A DNA stretch of 64,000 bases. It comes from Macrocybe gigantea. Its lineage: Eukaryota; Basidiomycota; Agaricomycetes; Agaricales; Callistosporiaceae. Each line of letters starts with the position of its first letter. Position 1 is the stretch's first letter. The notes below the pieces were generated by a model, which did not search any database, was not told where the DNA came from, and saw nothing but the letters and a program-made list of their open reading frames with translations. Positions 28,601 through 41,664 of this stretch are shown here, piece by piece. Location of the stretch: the NCBI GenBank assembly GCA_011319805.1, contig SJRY01000138.1:358703-422702 (forward strand), given 5' to 3'. A program made the translations under genes and the position numbers.

Positions 28601-29267
28601 GCGCATCGATAGCAGCCGATGCCGGGGTTTGATCCCAACGAGAGCGCTTGGGCGTCTCCGTAACACCAGTCTCCGCAGGAGTCGCGTCCCACCTAGAGCG
28701 ACGTTTCTTGGGCGCGGAAGCTTCAAGTGCTTCCTTTGACCACTCACCAGTGTCCTTTTCGTTCACGTCGATGTTCTCGTCGGTCGGCTCGGTGACATCC
28801 CATCGGCGCTTGCGTTTGGTACCGGCGGCAGGTTCCTGTTTTGCCAACGCAATTTCCTTAGCAGCTTCAAGCTCCTTTGCAACATCGTCCAACTCCGCGG
28901 CGGGCGGAGTCTTGTCCAGGTCCATTTTCATGCCTTCTTCCTCCCTTTCCTTTTTCTCCTTCTCTTCGATAATCCGCCGGACTCTAACTTCCTCCTGTTC
29001 TAATCTTGCCAACCTCATAGCATCCTTGTAACCACCCTCTACTCCCTTCCCATCATCTCCACGTTTGAAAGCGTCCGCGCTCTCGTGCGCTACACGGTCA
29101 AAGCGACGATTGTGATAGTCCGACTGTCGAGCCGCTATTTGACGTTTGGATGCTGTCTCGGCAAAAGGGTCCACGTTCTCCTCCTCTGCAAGCTGAGCAA
29201 ACTCCTGCAAGACTTCCTTTGGGGCCGTAAATGAGTCGACGAGTCTCGGTGAATTGGGCGGCGACAT
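25601..29267 (-). CDS. Splicing factor 3B subunit 1 (SF3B1/SAP155/Prp10)
   Basis: SF3B1 is the HEAT-repeat scaffold of U2 snRNP that clamps the branch-site helix. The chosen start gives [20 protein letters not shown]; an upstream in-frame ATG at 29360 is less likely. The N-terminal region has three UHM-ligand-type motifs ([33 protein letters not shown]), the sites that bind U2AF2 and related UHM proteins. It continues with [20 protein letters not shown] and [20 protein letters not shown]. The HEAT array runs from about residue 380 to the end: [80 protein letters not shown] and [21 protein letters not shown] one-base step near 27798 separates ARAFSVVA from [14 protein letters not shown]; no intron fits there. 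Three short introns lie toward the 3' end. Confidence 0.95.
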
Positions 29268-30207
29268 GATGAGGTGGTTACGAGTTAAGACTTGAGCCTT
29301 CTCGTCAGACTCTTTCGGTTGTGGATGACAAATGCCCGGTTCTATTTTCCCACGCCACAAGACCTATAAGGCCGATTTAAAAAAAAATTTTTTTTGTCCT
29401 CCCGCTTCACGAATACGGATAACATGGGTGAGTATCCTTTCATTTCCCTCAGACTTCAAGATGATCTCTTCGCCGCCCCAGTCCTAGCCTTTTGGCTTTG
29501 ACGATTGGCAGAAAGCAACAAGCCAAACGTTGCGCCACTGACCTGCCACCCTTTTCCATTTTCATTGACCCATTTGTCACGCAGTCTCCGGACATCATTA
29601 TGCTGATTCTCGCCCCTACAGAGCAATAGCTGACAACTGTTGGAGCTCAAGATGCCTGTTGAATTGGATGTAAGTGTCCTTTCCATGCTGTGCACATCTC
29701 ATGATGTGAACCGTACACCAACCTCTGAGCCTCACGGCTGCGAGGAAATCTTCCCAATACATAACTAAGAACAGCCATCTGAGCCTATCACGTTTTATTT
29801 CGTCAAACTCTTGTATTTCTCCAGAGCTGATGATTCATGTCTTGTGCAGAGATTTGAACTACGATTTGGTAGATAATAAGACTGGACTATTTAAACAATG
29901 ATGATAGCTCTGCAATACTCTAGACCACAGCGGCGAGCAACGCGTCGAGACGGCCTCTGCAATTCTGTGTGCTGCAGGCTCGGCGGCGTAGAACACGTGA
30001 TCGCACTGCCGCGTGTTCTGCTCCGAATTGCGTTTCTCCTCGGCGCCTGATCGAGATCGACCGGAGTGCCGCAAGCATTCGCGTACTCGGGCTTTCGCAA
30101 GATATTAATCTGCTCCCCCTGAAACATGCCCCCATCTCTCACTCACCCACACAGCATCCGCCAAAATTCACCCATACTTCTTGCGCAGACTACACTACAA
30201 CACTTCT
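29268..30207. other. Intergenic, 5' region of SF3B1 and an unrecognised possible transcript
   Basis: A stretch of about 940 bases. Near 29424 the plus strand reads ATGG followed by GTGAGTATCC, and near 29653 it reads ATGCCTGTTGAATTGGAT followed by GTAAGTGTCC. Both look like a start codon directly followed by a strong donor. I could not join them to any exon that resembles a protein, so they may belong to a short unrecognised gene or a non-coding transcript. I see nothing else in it. Confidence 0.35.
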
Positions 30208-30759
30208 ATGTGCGGATGGCATGGCCCTAGTCGTCTATTTTGGTTCCTCGTAGGAGCTGGCTCTGCGACATGGTGGTTCAAGTGTCATGACTCCAACTAT
30301 GGATGGCATGGGCACTGCTCGCGCCATCGCATTTCCATGAGCGACCGCGGCGATGGATCTGCGACTTACAACTCTTCCTCTCAGTCCTCATGGCATCCGC
30401 GCGAAATTCCGCGGGTGATCAACAACATACCACCTGCTGACACAGGCGAACTCACACCGAGTGAAAGAGAGCGCATGACAGAAATGAGTCGACAGGCAGG
30501 AGACAAGGTTTGTAATAATCCTCTTCGCGATTCGGCAGTTTATGACATGACCGAACTCACATGTTAGTTGATGGAGCTTTCGGAAAATACGTTGGATACC
30601 GTTCTGACAACGGTTGAGGTGCTGAAAGCTGTAAGTAGCGCGCTGTTGTTTCGAATCTGTCACCGTTTAACCTTTTTGCCCTGTCATTAGAAGCTTGCTG
30701 AGCACCGAGCAGAACGCCTGAGAGAGGCTGAGGAGGAGCGAAGACGCAATCAGTCTTAA
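30208..30759 (+). CDS. Small Trp/His/Gly-rich protein, uncharacterised
   Basis: I do not recognise a named family. Three exons (30208-30507, 30568-30630, 30691-30759) splice through good GT-AG introns to give 143 residues without a frame break, so the gene model is well supported. The N-terminus MCGWHGPSRLFWFLVGAGSA forms a short hydrophobic segment that could anchor the protein in a membrane. It is followed by WWFKCHDSNYGWHGHCSRH, a cluster of Trp, His and Cys that could bind a metal (inference only). The middle is Ser/Pro-rich. The C-terminal third is a charged helix or coiled coil (ERERMTEMSRQAGDK, then LMELSENTLDTVLTTVEVLK and KLAEHRAERLREAEEERRR). An earlier in-frame ATG at 30181 would add nine residues before the conserved-looking start. 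Confidence 0.72.
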
Positions 30760-30859
30760 CAGCCGAGATAGATCTGCATCGCAGATAATTGTAACTTGTA
30801 ATCCTTATTTCCCTTCGTAATAGTGCCCGTGACGCTAGATCAATTCAATTCACAGCTTT

Positions 30860-32741
30860 TTAAACATGAGAGCTTCCCTCTCGAGGCAGACTTGGAATGT
30901 CTTCGGGAGGAAGTCTGATACCGTCCCTCTTGTCCACGTAGGATGGTGCTTCGGGTTTGAGTTCTCCCTGTTCTTCCGCTGTCGGACATGGACGTAAGCA
31001 AGCTGTCGGTTCAATTTTCTATTGACGTACGCGTGGCATGCCAGAAGTACGTGATCAAGCCAACAATGATCACCGCAAAGGCGATGAAGTATAGCCAGTA
31101 AGGACGGAAATGCTGAGGGGAAGAGAGGTTAGTTATGGTGTCAGGCCGAACATGGCTAAGTATTCACGTAAAGAAAGAGACCTGCAGCAGGATATAAGTA
31201 CGGCACGGGAGTCCAGGCAGCGTACAACACACACCAAAGAGAAGACCGTAAAAATCACTTGAGAGCAAACTGAGATTGTAGTATGTCGACGAAGCTAGGC
31301 GATACAGCAACGGCGCGACAGTATAGAGGATGAACATGGCTAGCACCATCGTCATCAGCTTAGGACAGACTGTCAGTATATCTGGAGTACGTACCAGCCG
31401 TGTAGCGACTAGCAGTCCGACTGCAGAATGTACGGAAGGTCAGTGCCAAAGCACGACATCAGGAGCGAGCTTGATGTCGCACTTGTTCCGCCGTTCCACG
31501 ACGCCAGCTTCATAGCTTCGTGCTCCAAACCAGCAGCTTGTATTCCATTAATGATAAATCCATACATGCCAAGCTGTCCGACAACCTAAGGAAAGAAAAC
31601 AAGGATCCGTCAAAGTGCTGCAAAATTCCTAAGTAATGAAGAACAGACCTCGTACAGTGGACGTTTCCTGACGAAGAATTCCTCCGTCGCATTTGCTTTA
31701 GGCCATATCAGAAACTCGATGAATAGTCCTTGAACATGAATGACCACCCACTGAAACCGTACAGCGTCGCTCCGGCAATCATGAATCCATCTCCCTTCGC
31801 ACGCGCCAAAGCCTGCCAGCTCTTGTCTGTGATTTCATCGGAAGCGACGAGAAGGCCGAGGCCCCCGATACAAACTAACACCCCCTGCTAGAGCGTTAGC
31901 ACATCTGAGAGAGGAAGTTATTCGCATAGGCTGACCAATATTTGCGTCCAATGGTATCTAGGCCGCATGTATATCCATGAGAAGAACATACAGACAGGAA
32001 TAGCCCAGCTAGTCCAGGAATGAATGAGAAGGACTAGACTATGATTTCGCAAATGCACATACGCGTCCAACAGCATGCAAGACAGTAAGTCCGTATATTG
32101 ATAGGCCTGTTCAGAGAATTTCAGCACACAGTCGAGGGATCGAAGCATGTGCACACACACCTTGACGACGAGGAAATTCCCCTCGACGTCACAAGCGGCT
32201 AGAATGAAATCTAAAGAAAGATGGGTGCGGGAGGCCTGACAACCAGTAGCAAGTTGCATACATTTCCAGCCGTCTCGGAAAACGACATTTGCCCATCCCT
32301 TGAATCCATCTGCGGAAGTTAGACGACATGAGCTTCAGTCTCCCGTAACAAGTTCACAGATCGTACATTGGAATATCGTGTATGGCGTATAGATAATGAA
32401 TAAGGAGAAATACCTGATCAATCGACTGGTCGTAATCGAGGGGAGGTGCATGGATTGAAGACTGCTCACAAGAAAAACGTCTGCGTCGTTGACAATGCCC
32501 AATTCCGATTCACTAACTCGGTCGTCGTAACGTTCGTGCACGTTATACATAGCGAGACAATTTGCCCACAGAGAAGGGCGAACGCAAACCGACGGGTCCA
32601 AACGCTTCTAAACCGCTGGATCACGCTCCGCACCAGGGTCCGGGGCGACGAATAGTCAATAGGAGGCCGTTTCTGTAAGTTCAAATCACACAGAGAGGCA
32701 TCCGACGGCCCGACCTCCGTGAGATCATGCTTCGAGTCCAT
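30860..32741 (-). CDS. Solute carrier family 35 member F-like transporter (DMT superfamily)
   Basis: SLC35F-type proteins are multi-spanning members of the drug/metabolite transporter superfamily; substrates of most are unknown. The start MDSKHDLTEVGPSDASLCDL leads to a basic segment and then the first span, FAFALLCGQIVSLCITCTNV. It continues with TTTELVNRNWALSTTQTFF, RYFSLFIIYTPYTIFQ, LLAACDVEGNFLVVKAYQYT, DLLSCMLLDAWAIP, DGFMIAGATLYGFSN, EEFLVRKRPLYEVVGQLGMY and LYTVAPLLYRLASSTYYNLS, about ten spans over many small exons. The soluble tail reads EEQGELKPEAPSYVDKRDG and DIPSLPREGSSHV, stopping at 30860-30862. An in-frame ATG at 32852 would lengthen the N-terminus by 37 residues. Several exon joins were placed by similarity to the family pattern rather than one by one. 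Confidence 0.82.
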
Positions 32742-34803
32742 GATATGGTCAATTGGCTGCACGACCAGGTTTCGTTCTCTGGAGCACACAGTCAGCTCCA
32801 AGTATGGGATAGTTGAAAGAGGTCGAAACGCTGACCTCGTTCCAGGGATCAAGGATTGAGGAGCGCTGGCAACGGGAGAAGGTTGAGAATTCGAAGCCTC
32901 ACGCTGATATCAGTTCTGACATGTTTTTCAATAAATTTTTCAGATCTCTGCCGATTACAGGCTGATGGCAGAGGATCAGAAATTTCCAATCTCAGCGGCG
33001 TCCCTTGTGTCTGTACCTGCTATTCAATCGGAGTCTCACGCGCCTCGACGGTCTGTGCAGGTAGTAAAAGAGCACAGTGCCACAACGGTTCCTCTGTTCC
33101 TCATAACATGATTACAGCGTCTCGACCAAGGAAAATAGATTATGCCATCGCTAGAGACAACGAGTGTAGTCTATCAACCAGAAATTGAATTATCAGTAGA
33201 GTCCTGTGCAACTTCCTCGCGTACGAATTGTGTCCTACAAATAGTACCGCTGTCTAGATACTTCAAGTAATCGTGAGGATTGAGAAAAGTAATTTAAAGC
33301 ATCGCATAGAAGACCAAAGAGGCATCGTTGGCTCACTTGTTCATGTATATATCTTCCGTCCCTGTAGCGGTCAAGCCGTAGGACAAATTTATTATTCTGG
33401 TCATTTACACAACCATCTATATGCACCCTCGATAAGGAATCGGCCCAAACGTGCCTACAGATCTTGTATCGCGTGAACAGACATAGAACAGCATGTTGAA
33501 GGCAGGCGTGGCTTTGATCCCATCGGTTCTGGCGCGAAAGAGGCTTAAATCACGTCCTGCATGGGTCCACTTGGAAAGGACGATTTTTAGGACGGCTTGT
33601 CTACCCTGAGTGCCGAGCAGGAAAATCATATCAGCCAACAATCATCAACGTGTCCTCTGCACCGGTTACGTACTCTATGGCCTCTGCCTGGTCACCAGAC
33701 CACCTCCTAGAAGTGTCCCGGTGACCAAGTGGTCATGTATCTACCCGGAACCCGACAGGCAGCGACCGGGAACGTCTTCTCCAGCTGGCGTTGCAGGGAT
33801 ATCGGCCGTTATAAGGCTTAGAACTAAACCCAAGACGGTTTGGCGCGAGGCGTAAGCCATCTAAGGTATGATGAATGGACGTACGCCGAAAAATCGAACA
33901 AGTCCGATCAAGATGTGGCTTTCGGATAGATAAACTCTCCAGTCAGCTGGTCTGTTCAGGACGCCATTCCCGGCTCGATTGGGCCCGTGCCCGATAATAT
34001 CGTCCTTCTGATAATCGGACGCAGATTGATATTAGGCATAGGGCGACTTTCGTGTTCATCGCGGAACAATTTGAACGTGGTCTTTCCGGATAACGACGGG
34101 AGAAGGGAACAAAGTCATGAGAGGTTCGCCTCGACTGAAGTTGTAGCATCTTGAAGGCGATTGGTGGGTCGTACTTGTGTCTATTGTAGATATATGAGTT
34201 GACATGTCTTTTACTGTGACATGAACAGCAGCATGTATGAGGACTGTCCGCCTTTTCGCCCAAAGACGGCATCTCACCTGACGCATGGGAGATTTTGAAC
34301 AAATGGATGTAGATTCCAATGCCAAATGGGTGAGAAGTTGACACTGAAAATGTTGTGCCATCTATTCTGGCAGTCAAACGTCTTCCAGGCGCTCTGAACC
34401 GATATTAGGGACAGCGATCGAGGGGCGACACCGAGAAAGAACGACGCGTCTATCAATGCGAATAGATTCGGGCATCTGTGCATGTGAAGTAAATCAATTT
34501 GAGCTGTCGGGTGTTGATGCACTGTACGTGAATGCGTGCAGCCACTCACAGTGACTCAGGTTTAGGACGTATTCAAATTAATTACGCCGCATGCCGACGG
34601 AGTGCTGCATATAGCATTCAAAGAACGTCTAATGACATGCACGCAGGATAGCCAGGAAGGATGTTGTGTTCAATGAAGAGGACACAGGCAGGCCGGCAAC
34701 ACTGGCGAGACATGGAAGCATACGACCAAACAAGTGCAAATGACTTGTACGCCAGAGTCCCGTCGTGGTCGCGGTCGTGTTTAGTTGCAGTTGACTCTGG
34801 GTG
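32742..34803. other. Gene-poor stretch of about 2 kb
   Basis: The longest stretch without a supported gene. Open frames up to about 144 codons occur on the minus strand (33943-34377, 34056-34361, 33417-33641), but none has recognisable motifs, hydrophobic pattern or exon joins. Short inverted-repeat-like words appear around 33695-33735 (GGTCACCAGACCACC and GGTGACCAAGTGGTC). The left end should hold the promoter of the SLC35F-type gene and the right end that of COX23. It could contain a non-coding RNA or a worn transposon remnant; I see nothing decisive. Confidence 0.45.
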
Positions 34804-35258
34804 ATGCCGACTCCAACAAAGACCGAGCCTATCCCGGCACCAGAAGATAATATTAAGCCTCTAAATTACAGAGAGCAATTCCAAGTCTGTCTTTCTCTCG
34901 GTTATCGACCAACCTTGCGCTGTTTCTAAACGAATTTCTCTATTTCTAGGGCCGGCACACAACTTCTCAGTTCATTGAGTGTGTTTCCTCGACAAAACAA
35001 CTTGTACGCTTCATACGAGGTCAACTAATATAACCTAGCCCGTGCGCAGCTGCGTCCCAAGCCTCTATGGATTGCCTGAATCGGAATAACTATGACCGAG
35101 ATGCGTGTCTGGATTACTTCCAGGCCTATAGGGATTGCAAGAAAGCATGGGTTTGTCCTTTGTCTTCTCCTGCAGTGCGGATTTTTCCTTTGCTCAAACA
35201 CTGCATACAGATCCAGCAAAGGAAAGAAGACCGTCGAGCTGGCAGACCGACGACATAA
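34804..35258 (+). CDS. COX23: COX23-type twin CX9C mitochondrial protein
   Basis: Cox23 is a small intermembrane-space protein linked to copper delivery and cytochrome c oxidase assembly. Four exons (34804-34884, 34950-34978, 35039-35150, 35211-35258) splice cleanly to 89 residues. The first helix of the CHCH fold carries CAAASQASMDC, an exact C-x9-C, and the second carries CLDYFQAYRDC, also C-x9-C. They are joined by LNRNNYDRDA, and the tail reads KKAWIQQRKEDRRAG. The segment before the fold, HTTSQFIDP, matches the family's SQFxDPC entry. The N-terminus, MPTPTKTEPIPAPEDNIKP, has no classical presequence, consistent with Mia40/Erv1-dependent import. The first cysteine pair is split from the start by two introns, so only the spliced product shows the complete motif. 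Confidence 0.9.
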
Positions 35259-35352
35259 CCGATGGTACATACACATTATATTATGGATACCTCTCCTCGT
35301 GACTGGAATCCAGCACATATTGTACAGAATTAATTGCTCGATATTTGTCGAA

Positions 35353-37781
35353 TTAAGTGTTGGCTTTGGCTGGCTTCGTAGCATCCCAGCTTCCAGGTCC
35401 GAACCCTCGACCAGTACCCAACGCCTGATCGACAACTCGCATCATCGCCAAAACCTTCTCTTCTTCCCATTTCCTGCCCACGATTTGAATTCCCACAGGC
35501 ATGCCCTGGCAGGCCTCTGGGTCGTAAAGAGGATTCTTCCCTCTGTAGAGGCCTGATTCGATCAAAGCTGATCCGAATCCGGGTCCTCGCTCCCATTCTG
35601 CCGTCAGCTGGTCCTTTGAGGGGTCGACGCGGGTCACTGGGATACATCCAACAGGAAAGTCCAATACGTTGTACATCACTGTCGCCGCAGCCAATGGGGC
35701 AAAGTGATCGCACCCCCTTTTCACCAGCATTAGCATCACATCGCGCCGCTGTCACGCAACTTACCCATGAGGTAATTGGGGTAGAGCTTGAACAGGAGCG
35801 ATGATTCCATCGAATTGGTATTTGTCCCAAATCTCAGGAATGCTTTCAGCCACTAGGAATTTGGACGCAAGGAAAAACCTACTTCAGAATTGAAGGACCT
35901 AATGAATTCATCCCTCTCTACGATTATTTGCATGTACTCGTTCATAGGCTTCGCACGTGCAGCTCTGAGAGTGTTAGCGAAAATTTCATCCCCGAATAAC
36001 GTTTCTATCACCCATGCGACCGTTGCACGGATAATGGCTGGACATGTCTTAGTCCCGTAGGAGAGAATAAGGGGAGGAAAGATCCTACAGGGCAATCTGG
36101 GACCAGAGGTGACGAGAAAAATGCTTGGATCCTACGTCATCATTGAATCAGCGGCACAATGTCTTGAGGTAAATGTGCTGACCTTCGGGTCCGGACCTAA
36201 GTGGCTCAGCATGGTTTTGTAACCGTCAGCCGAGGTAAGTCCCACGAAGAGGTCAAAGGCTTTCGCCACTAGAAGACAACGATTATTCCGTGCGCTCAGA
36301 ATGGAAAAAGAGTGGGCTTGCCACTAGGGACATCAAATTCAATGCATTCATGCCCTTCCCGTCGAAGTGCCTCGACGGTCTCCAGAACAGCGCGCTTACA
36401 AGGTGGAGAGGTCTTGGCGTAATAATCTGCGACAATAATTCAGCTAGGTGGTACACAATCTCACCGGACGAAAAGCTATGCTCACCAGAGGTATAATAAC
36501 CAAATCGCAATCTCTGAGGTAATTTGATTTCACGGTAAGGCAAAGGTGCGACACCATGCTCTGAACCTTGAACGCCAAATGTCACTCGGGAAACTAGCTC
36601 GAGGTCGTCAATAGATCTTATTGGAGAAACATCAGAATTTTGCTCGGAAGGCAAGCAAAACGGTGCTTTACCTTCCCATCGGTCCCACAACTGTCTTTAC
36701 ACCTTCGAATCCGGAGGCGGGCGCTGCGAGACAACCAATCTGTAAAATCCGCTGGAAATTATCACTCACATGAAATGTCCCGTTTCTCACCTCGAGCACC
36801 ACCTGAGCTAATTCTTCCAGAGCCAGGTTTGAGCGAATAGATGCCGCAGTAGGCAGCGGGGATGCGCAAGCTTCCACCGACGTCGCTGCCGATGCCAACA
36901 GCGGAGCCGTCCATGGACAACAACGCGCCCTCACCGCCGGAGCTGCCTCCACAGCTGTACTTGTCGTTGAGAGGATGCGTCGTCCGACCCCAAACCGGGT
37001 TGCAACATTCGAAAGCAAACATGGTCTGCGGCACGTTCGTCTTCACAAAAACTACGGCGCCAGCCGCGAGCAACTGTGTCACGAGCTACATTGGAAGTCA
37101 GCGAATGCATCGATGTCCGCAACGCGTCATTCACTTACGTCTGCGTTCTTCGTCGCGCGTTTGTTCGCCCATTGGGTGAATCCCAGCGAAGTGTCAAAGC
37201 CGACAATATCAACTGCCAAGAAATGTAAACCGACCAAGTCAACTGGGACAAATGCGCATATACCCACATTGCTCTTTAAAGCTTGTCTTGAGAGACGGTC
37301 AGTGGGAAGGGAGTTTCAGACAGACGATGTACCTACAGGCACTCCGTGAAGAGGGCCTCTGAGTTTCTTAGTAGCAGCGAATTCGTCGTCAAGATCCTTC
37401 GCCTGTTGCCGAGCCCAGTCGAACATAACTAGAGGAAAGGTAAACTTGCGCAGTGAGGTGAACGTGAGTTCAATCGGACCTTCCGTGAGGCAGTTAGTGA
37501 TCTCTTGGGCTAGAGCGGCACGCGCGATGTAAGCTTCTACCACTTGTGAGGCCGTCCATTCGCCCCTTTCTATGCGAGAGACAATCTCAGTAGCTGGAAG
37601 AAAAATAAGCACGGTCAAGGTCAGGACGTCGGAGCAGGAGCCACGCAAGGCGCTTGCCTGTGGCTTTCAGAAAACTGGCATGTTGATGCGACGTAGAGCT
37701 GACAGCGCTAGAGAGAGCACGCGCACGTTCCTCGCGCTTAGCATTCACAATTTCCTGATACGAGGACGAAAACGGCCACAT
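35353..37781 (-). CDS. Amidase (amidase-signature family, fungal acetamidase-like)
   Basis: Amidase-signature enzymes hydrolyse carboxylic amides with a Ser-cisSer-Lys triad. The start reads MWPFSSSYQEIVNAKREERA, then VSRIERGEWTASQVVEAYIA, LRGPLHGVP, and after an intron TSFKEQ, which supplies the catalytic lysine. After further introns come DIVGFDTSLGFTQWANKRAT and LLAAGAVVFVKTNVPQTMFA. The signature block follows: YSCGGSSGGEGALLSMDG and AVGIGSDVGGSLRIPAAYCG, with cis-Ser in GGSSGG and the nucleophile in GSDVGGSLR. The C-terminal half contains NVLDFPVGCIPVTRVDP and CQGMPVGIQIVGRKWEEEKV, as in fungal amidases. Introns are frequent (nine or more). The physiological substrate is unknown; acetamide or formamide use is typical of the clade but not shown by sequence. 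No membrane segment or secretion signal is evident. Confidence 0.88.
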
Positions 37782-38329
37782 TGGGGATCCGGAAGGGAAG
37801 AACTGATGAACTCGGAGAGGAAGAGCTAGTTATATCCCGGTTTGATATGGCATGCGGGGATTTGTAACAGCGACGTTCGGTGCCAATGTATTGGATATTG
37901 CAGACCCCTCATACACATTATTGGTAGGTGATGTTGGTTCCTATCCAGGGTACTCGCTTTCCGGCCGTGACCCTGCAAGCCGCAGAATCCGGATTATATG
38001 ACAGGCAGTTCAGCTCGTCTTTTTGTCTAGTTCCCTAATCTCCTTCTGGACACCGAATTGATCGAGAGGAGGTTTCAGGATGCCGGTGCCACCTGCCTGG
38101 AAGGTATTCGGGAATAAACAGACTCCATCTCAGAACCAGATCGTGGATGCATCAGGATCGGATGGAAGTCACCTGCGTGCCCTTTAATTTGCGGTGCACA
38201 GATGCAGTCGTTGGACGCAAGGTTTGATTAGATCCAGAATGTCGTTTTTCTTACAAAGACTACATCGGCAACGGACGAGTACCAGTACAAAGAAAAGATA
38301 TGTGCAAGAGGACTATGTACATCGGAGCA
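37782..38329. other. Intergenic
   Basis: About 550 bases between the amidase start and the U2AF2 stop, both on the minus strand. It should hold the amidase promoter and the U2AF2 3' region. I see no gene, repeat or clear regulatory word in it. Confidence 0.5.
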
Positions 38330-40496
<2,167 letters not shown>

Positions 40497-40610
40497 GTTG
40501 CTGGCACTTGTGGTGGATGTTGTAGTACAAAACCTGTTTCGAACTCCGAAACGCCTTTTTGGGCAGACGCCGAGGCCGTTCTGCCGCCTCATTGAATCTC
40601 TTCAACAGCA
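40497..40610. promoter_or_regulatory. Short bidirectional promoter between U2AF2 and FIS1
   Basis: The start codons of U2AF2 (minus) and FIS1 (plus) are separated by 114 bases, so the two genes probably share a promoter region. No TATA element is evident. Shared regulation is inference from spacing. Confidence 0.4.
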
Positions 40611-41298
40611 ATGCCCACAGAACTGCCCTACGCAGCAGACGCGGAGGTCTCCCTGTCGTTTGACGAATTGGAGGTGCGTATAATACCGCAAAAAGGACGT
40701 ATATCACCGTGAAAACTCTTTGCCCTAGGTGCTCCGGCTGCAGTATGAGAAGGAACTCGCGCAGTCCCATGTCACAGTGCAGACGAAATTCAACTATGCG
40801 TGGGGTCTAGTAAAAAGCCCTATACGTGAACATCAAGTAGACGGAGTTCGCTTATTACAAGGTTGCACACTGCCTTCTACATACGTCACGCGTTTCTCAC
40901 ATTCTGACTCGCAGACCTCTACCGATCTGAGCCAACTCGACGGAGGGAATGCCTGTACTATCTTGCACTGGGCCACTACAAGATGGGAAACTATGAGGAG
41001 GCGCGGAGGTTCAATGGTGCGTCATTACCTTTGAGGCGACCTTGACACTTCTTGATGTCTCGTTCGTTATAGCTTTACTTCTTGAAAAGGAACCGCAAAA
41101 TTTGCAGGCCCAGTCCTCGCGCAGTTAATTGACCGTTCTGTAACCCGGGGTTCGTGTTTATCTTTGCCCTCAAAAACTTTATGGCCTCTCACCTAGTATC
41201 TTTCTACAGAGGGCTACATCGGCATAGCAATAGCGGGTGGTGCAGCTGCGCTCGGTACATTGCTCCTTGCGGGTTTAATACGGCGAGCCCGCAAGTAG
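40611..41298 (+). CDS. FIS1: Mitochondrial fission 1 protein
   Basis: Fis1 is a tail-anchored outer-membrane protein that recruits the fission machinery to mitochondria and peroxisomes. The start reads [20 protein letters not shown]. The TPR-like helical bundle follows over short exons: [69 protein letters not shown], then [20 protein letters not shown]. The C-terminal anchor [20 protein letters not shown] is followed by a short basic tail, GLIRRARK, as required for mitochondrial insertion. It stops at 41296-41298. The length and order agree with yeast and animal Fis1. Divergently paired with U2AF2. Confidence 0.93.
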
Positions 41299-41664
41299 TT
41301 CTTCCTTTAGGAGTAGCACTGACTCGCCTCCGCTACTGTCGCTTTTGACACATTGCTGACCTTCTATCGTCTCCTCGTCATTTTCGCTGTATTCTTCATG
41401 GACACCAGTCAGTAACAATATCAATAACAGAACGGCACGCTCCGGTCATCATAACTATGTTATTTCTTCAAAATACATATATAATCCCACTGTCATGATA
41501 ACTTAGACCCACAGAAGCGAAATTATAATGAAACAATACACCCGACTTGCCCATGCAGTAGATGACGAACAAAGCAACGCAACAATGCGATTGTACAGAA
41601 CAATGTTCAGGATGCAAAAATCGTTAGTAAGGACATTCCGTACCGTACACCTCATCATTCATCG
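41299..41664. other. Intergenic between convergent genes
   Basis: About 370 bases between the FIS1 stop and the tentative stop of the M50B-like gene; it holds both 3' regions. AT-rich in the middle (around 41455-41545). I see no gene in it. Confidence 0.5.

Noticed and set aside
33943..34377. A 144-codon minus-strand frame in the gene-poor stretch
   Set aside because: No recognisable motif, membrane span, signal or exon partner, and overlapping frames of similar length exist.
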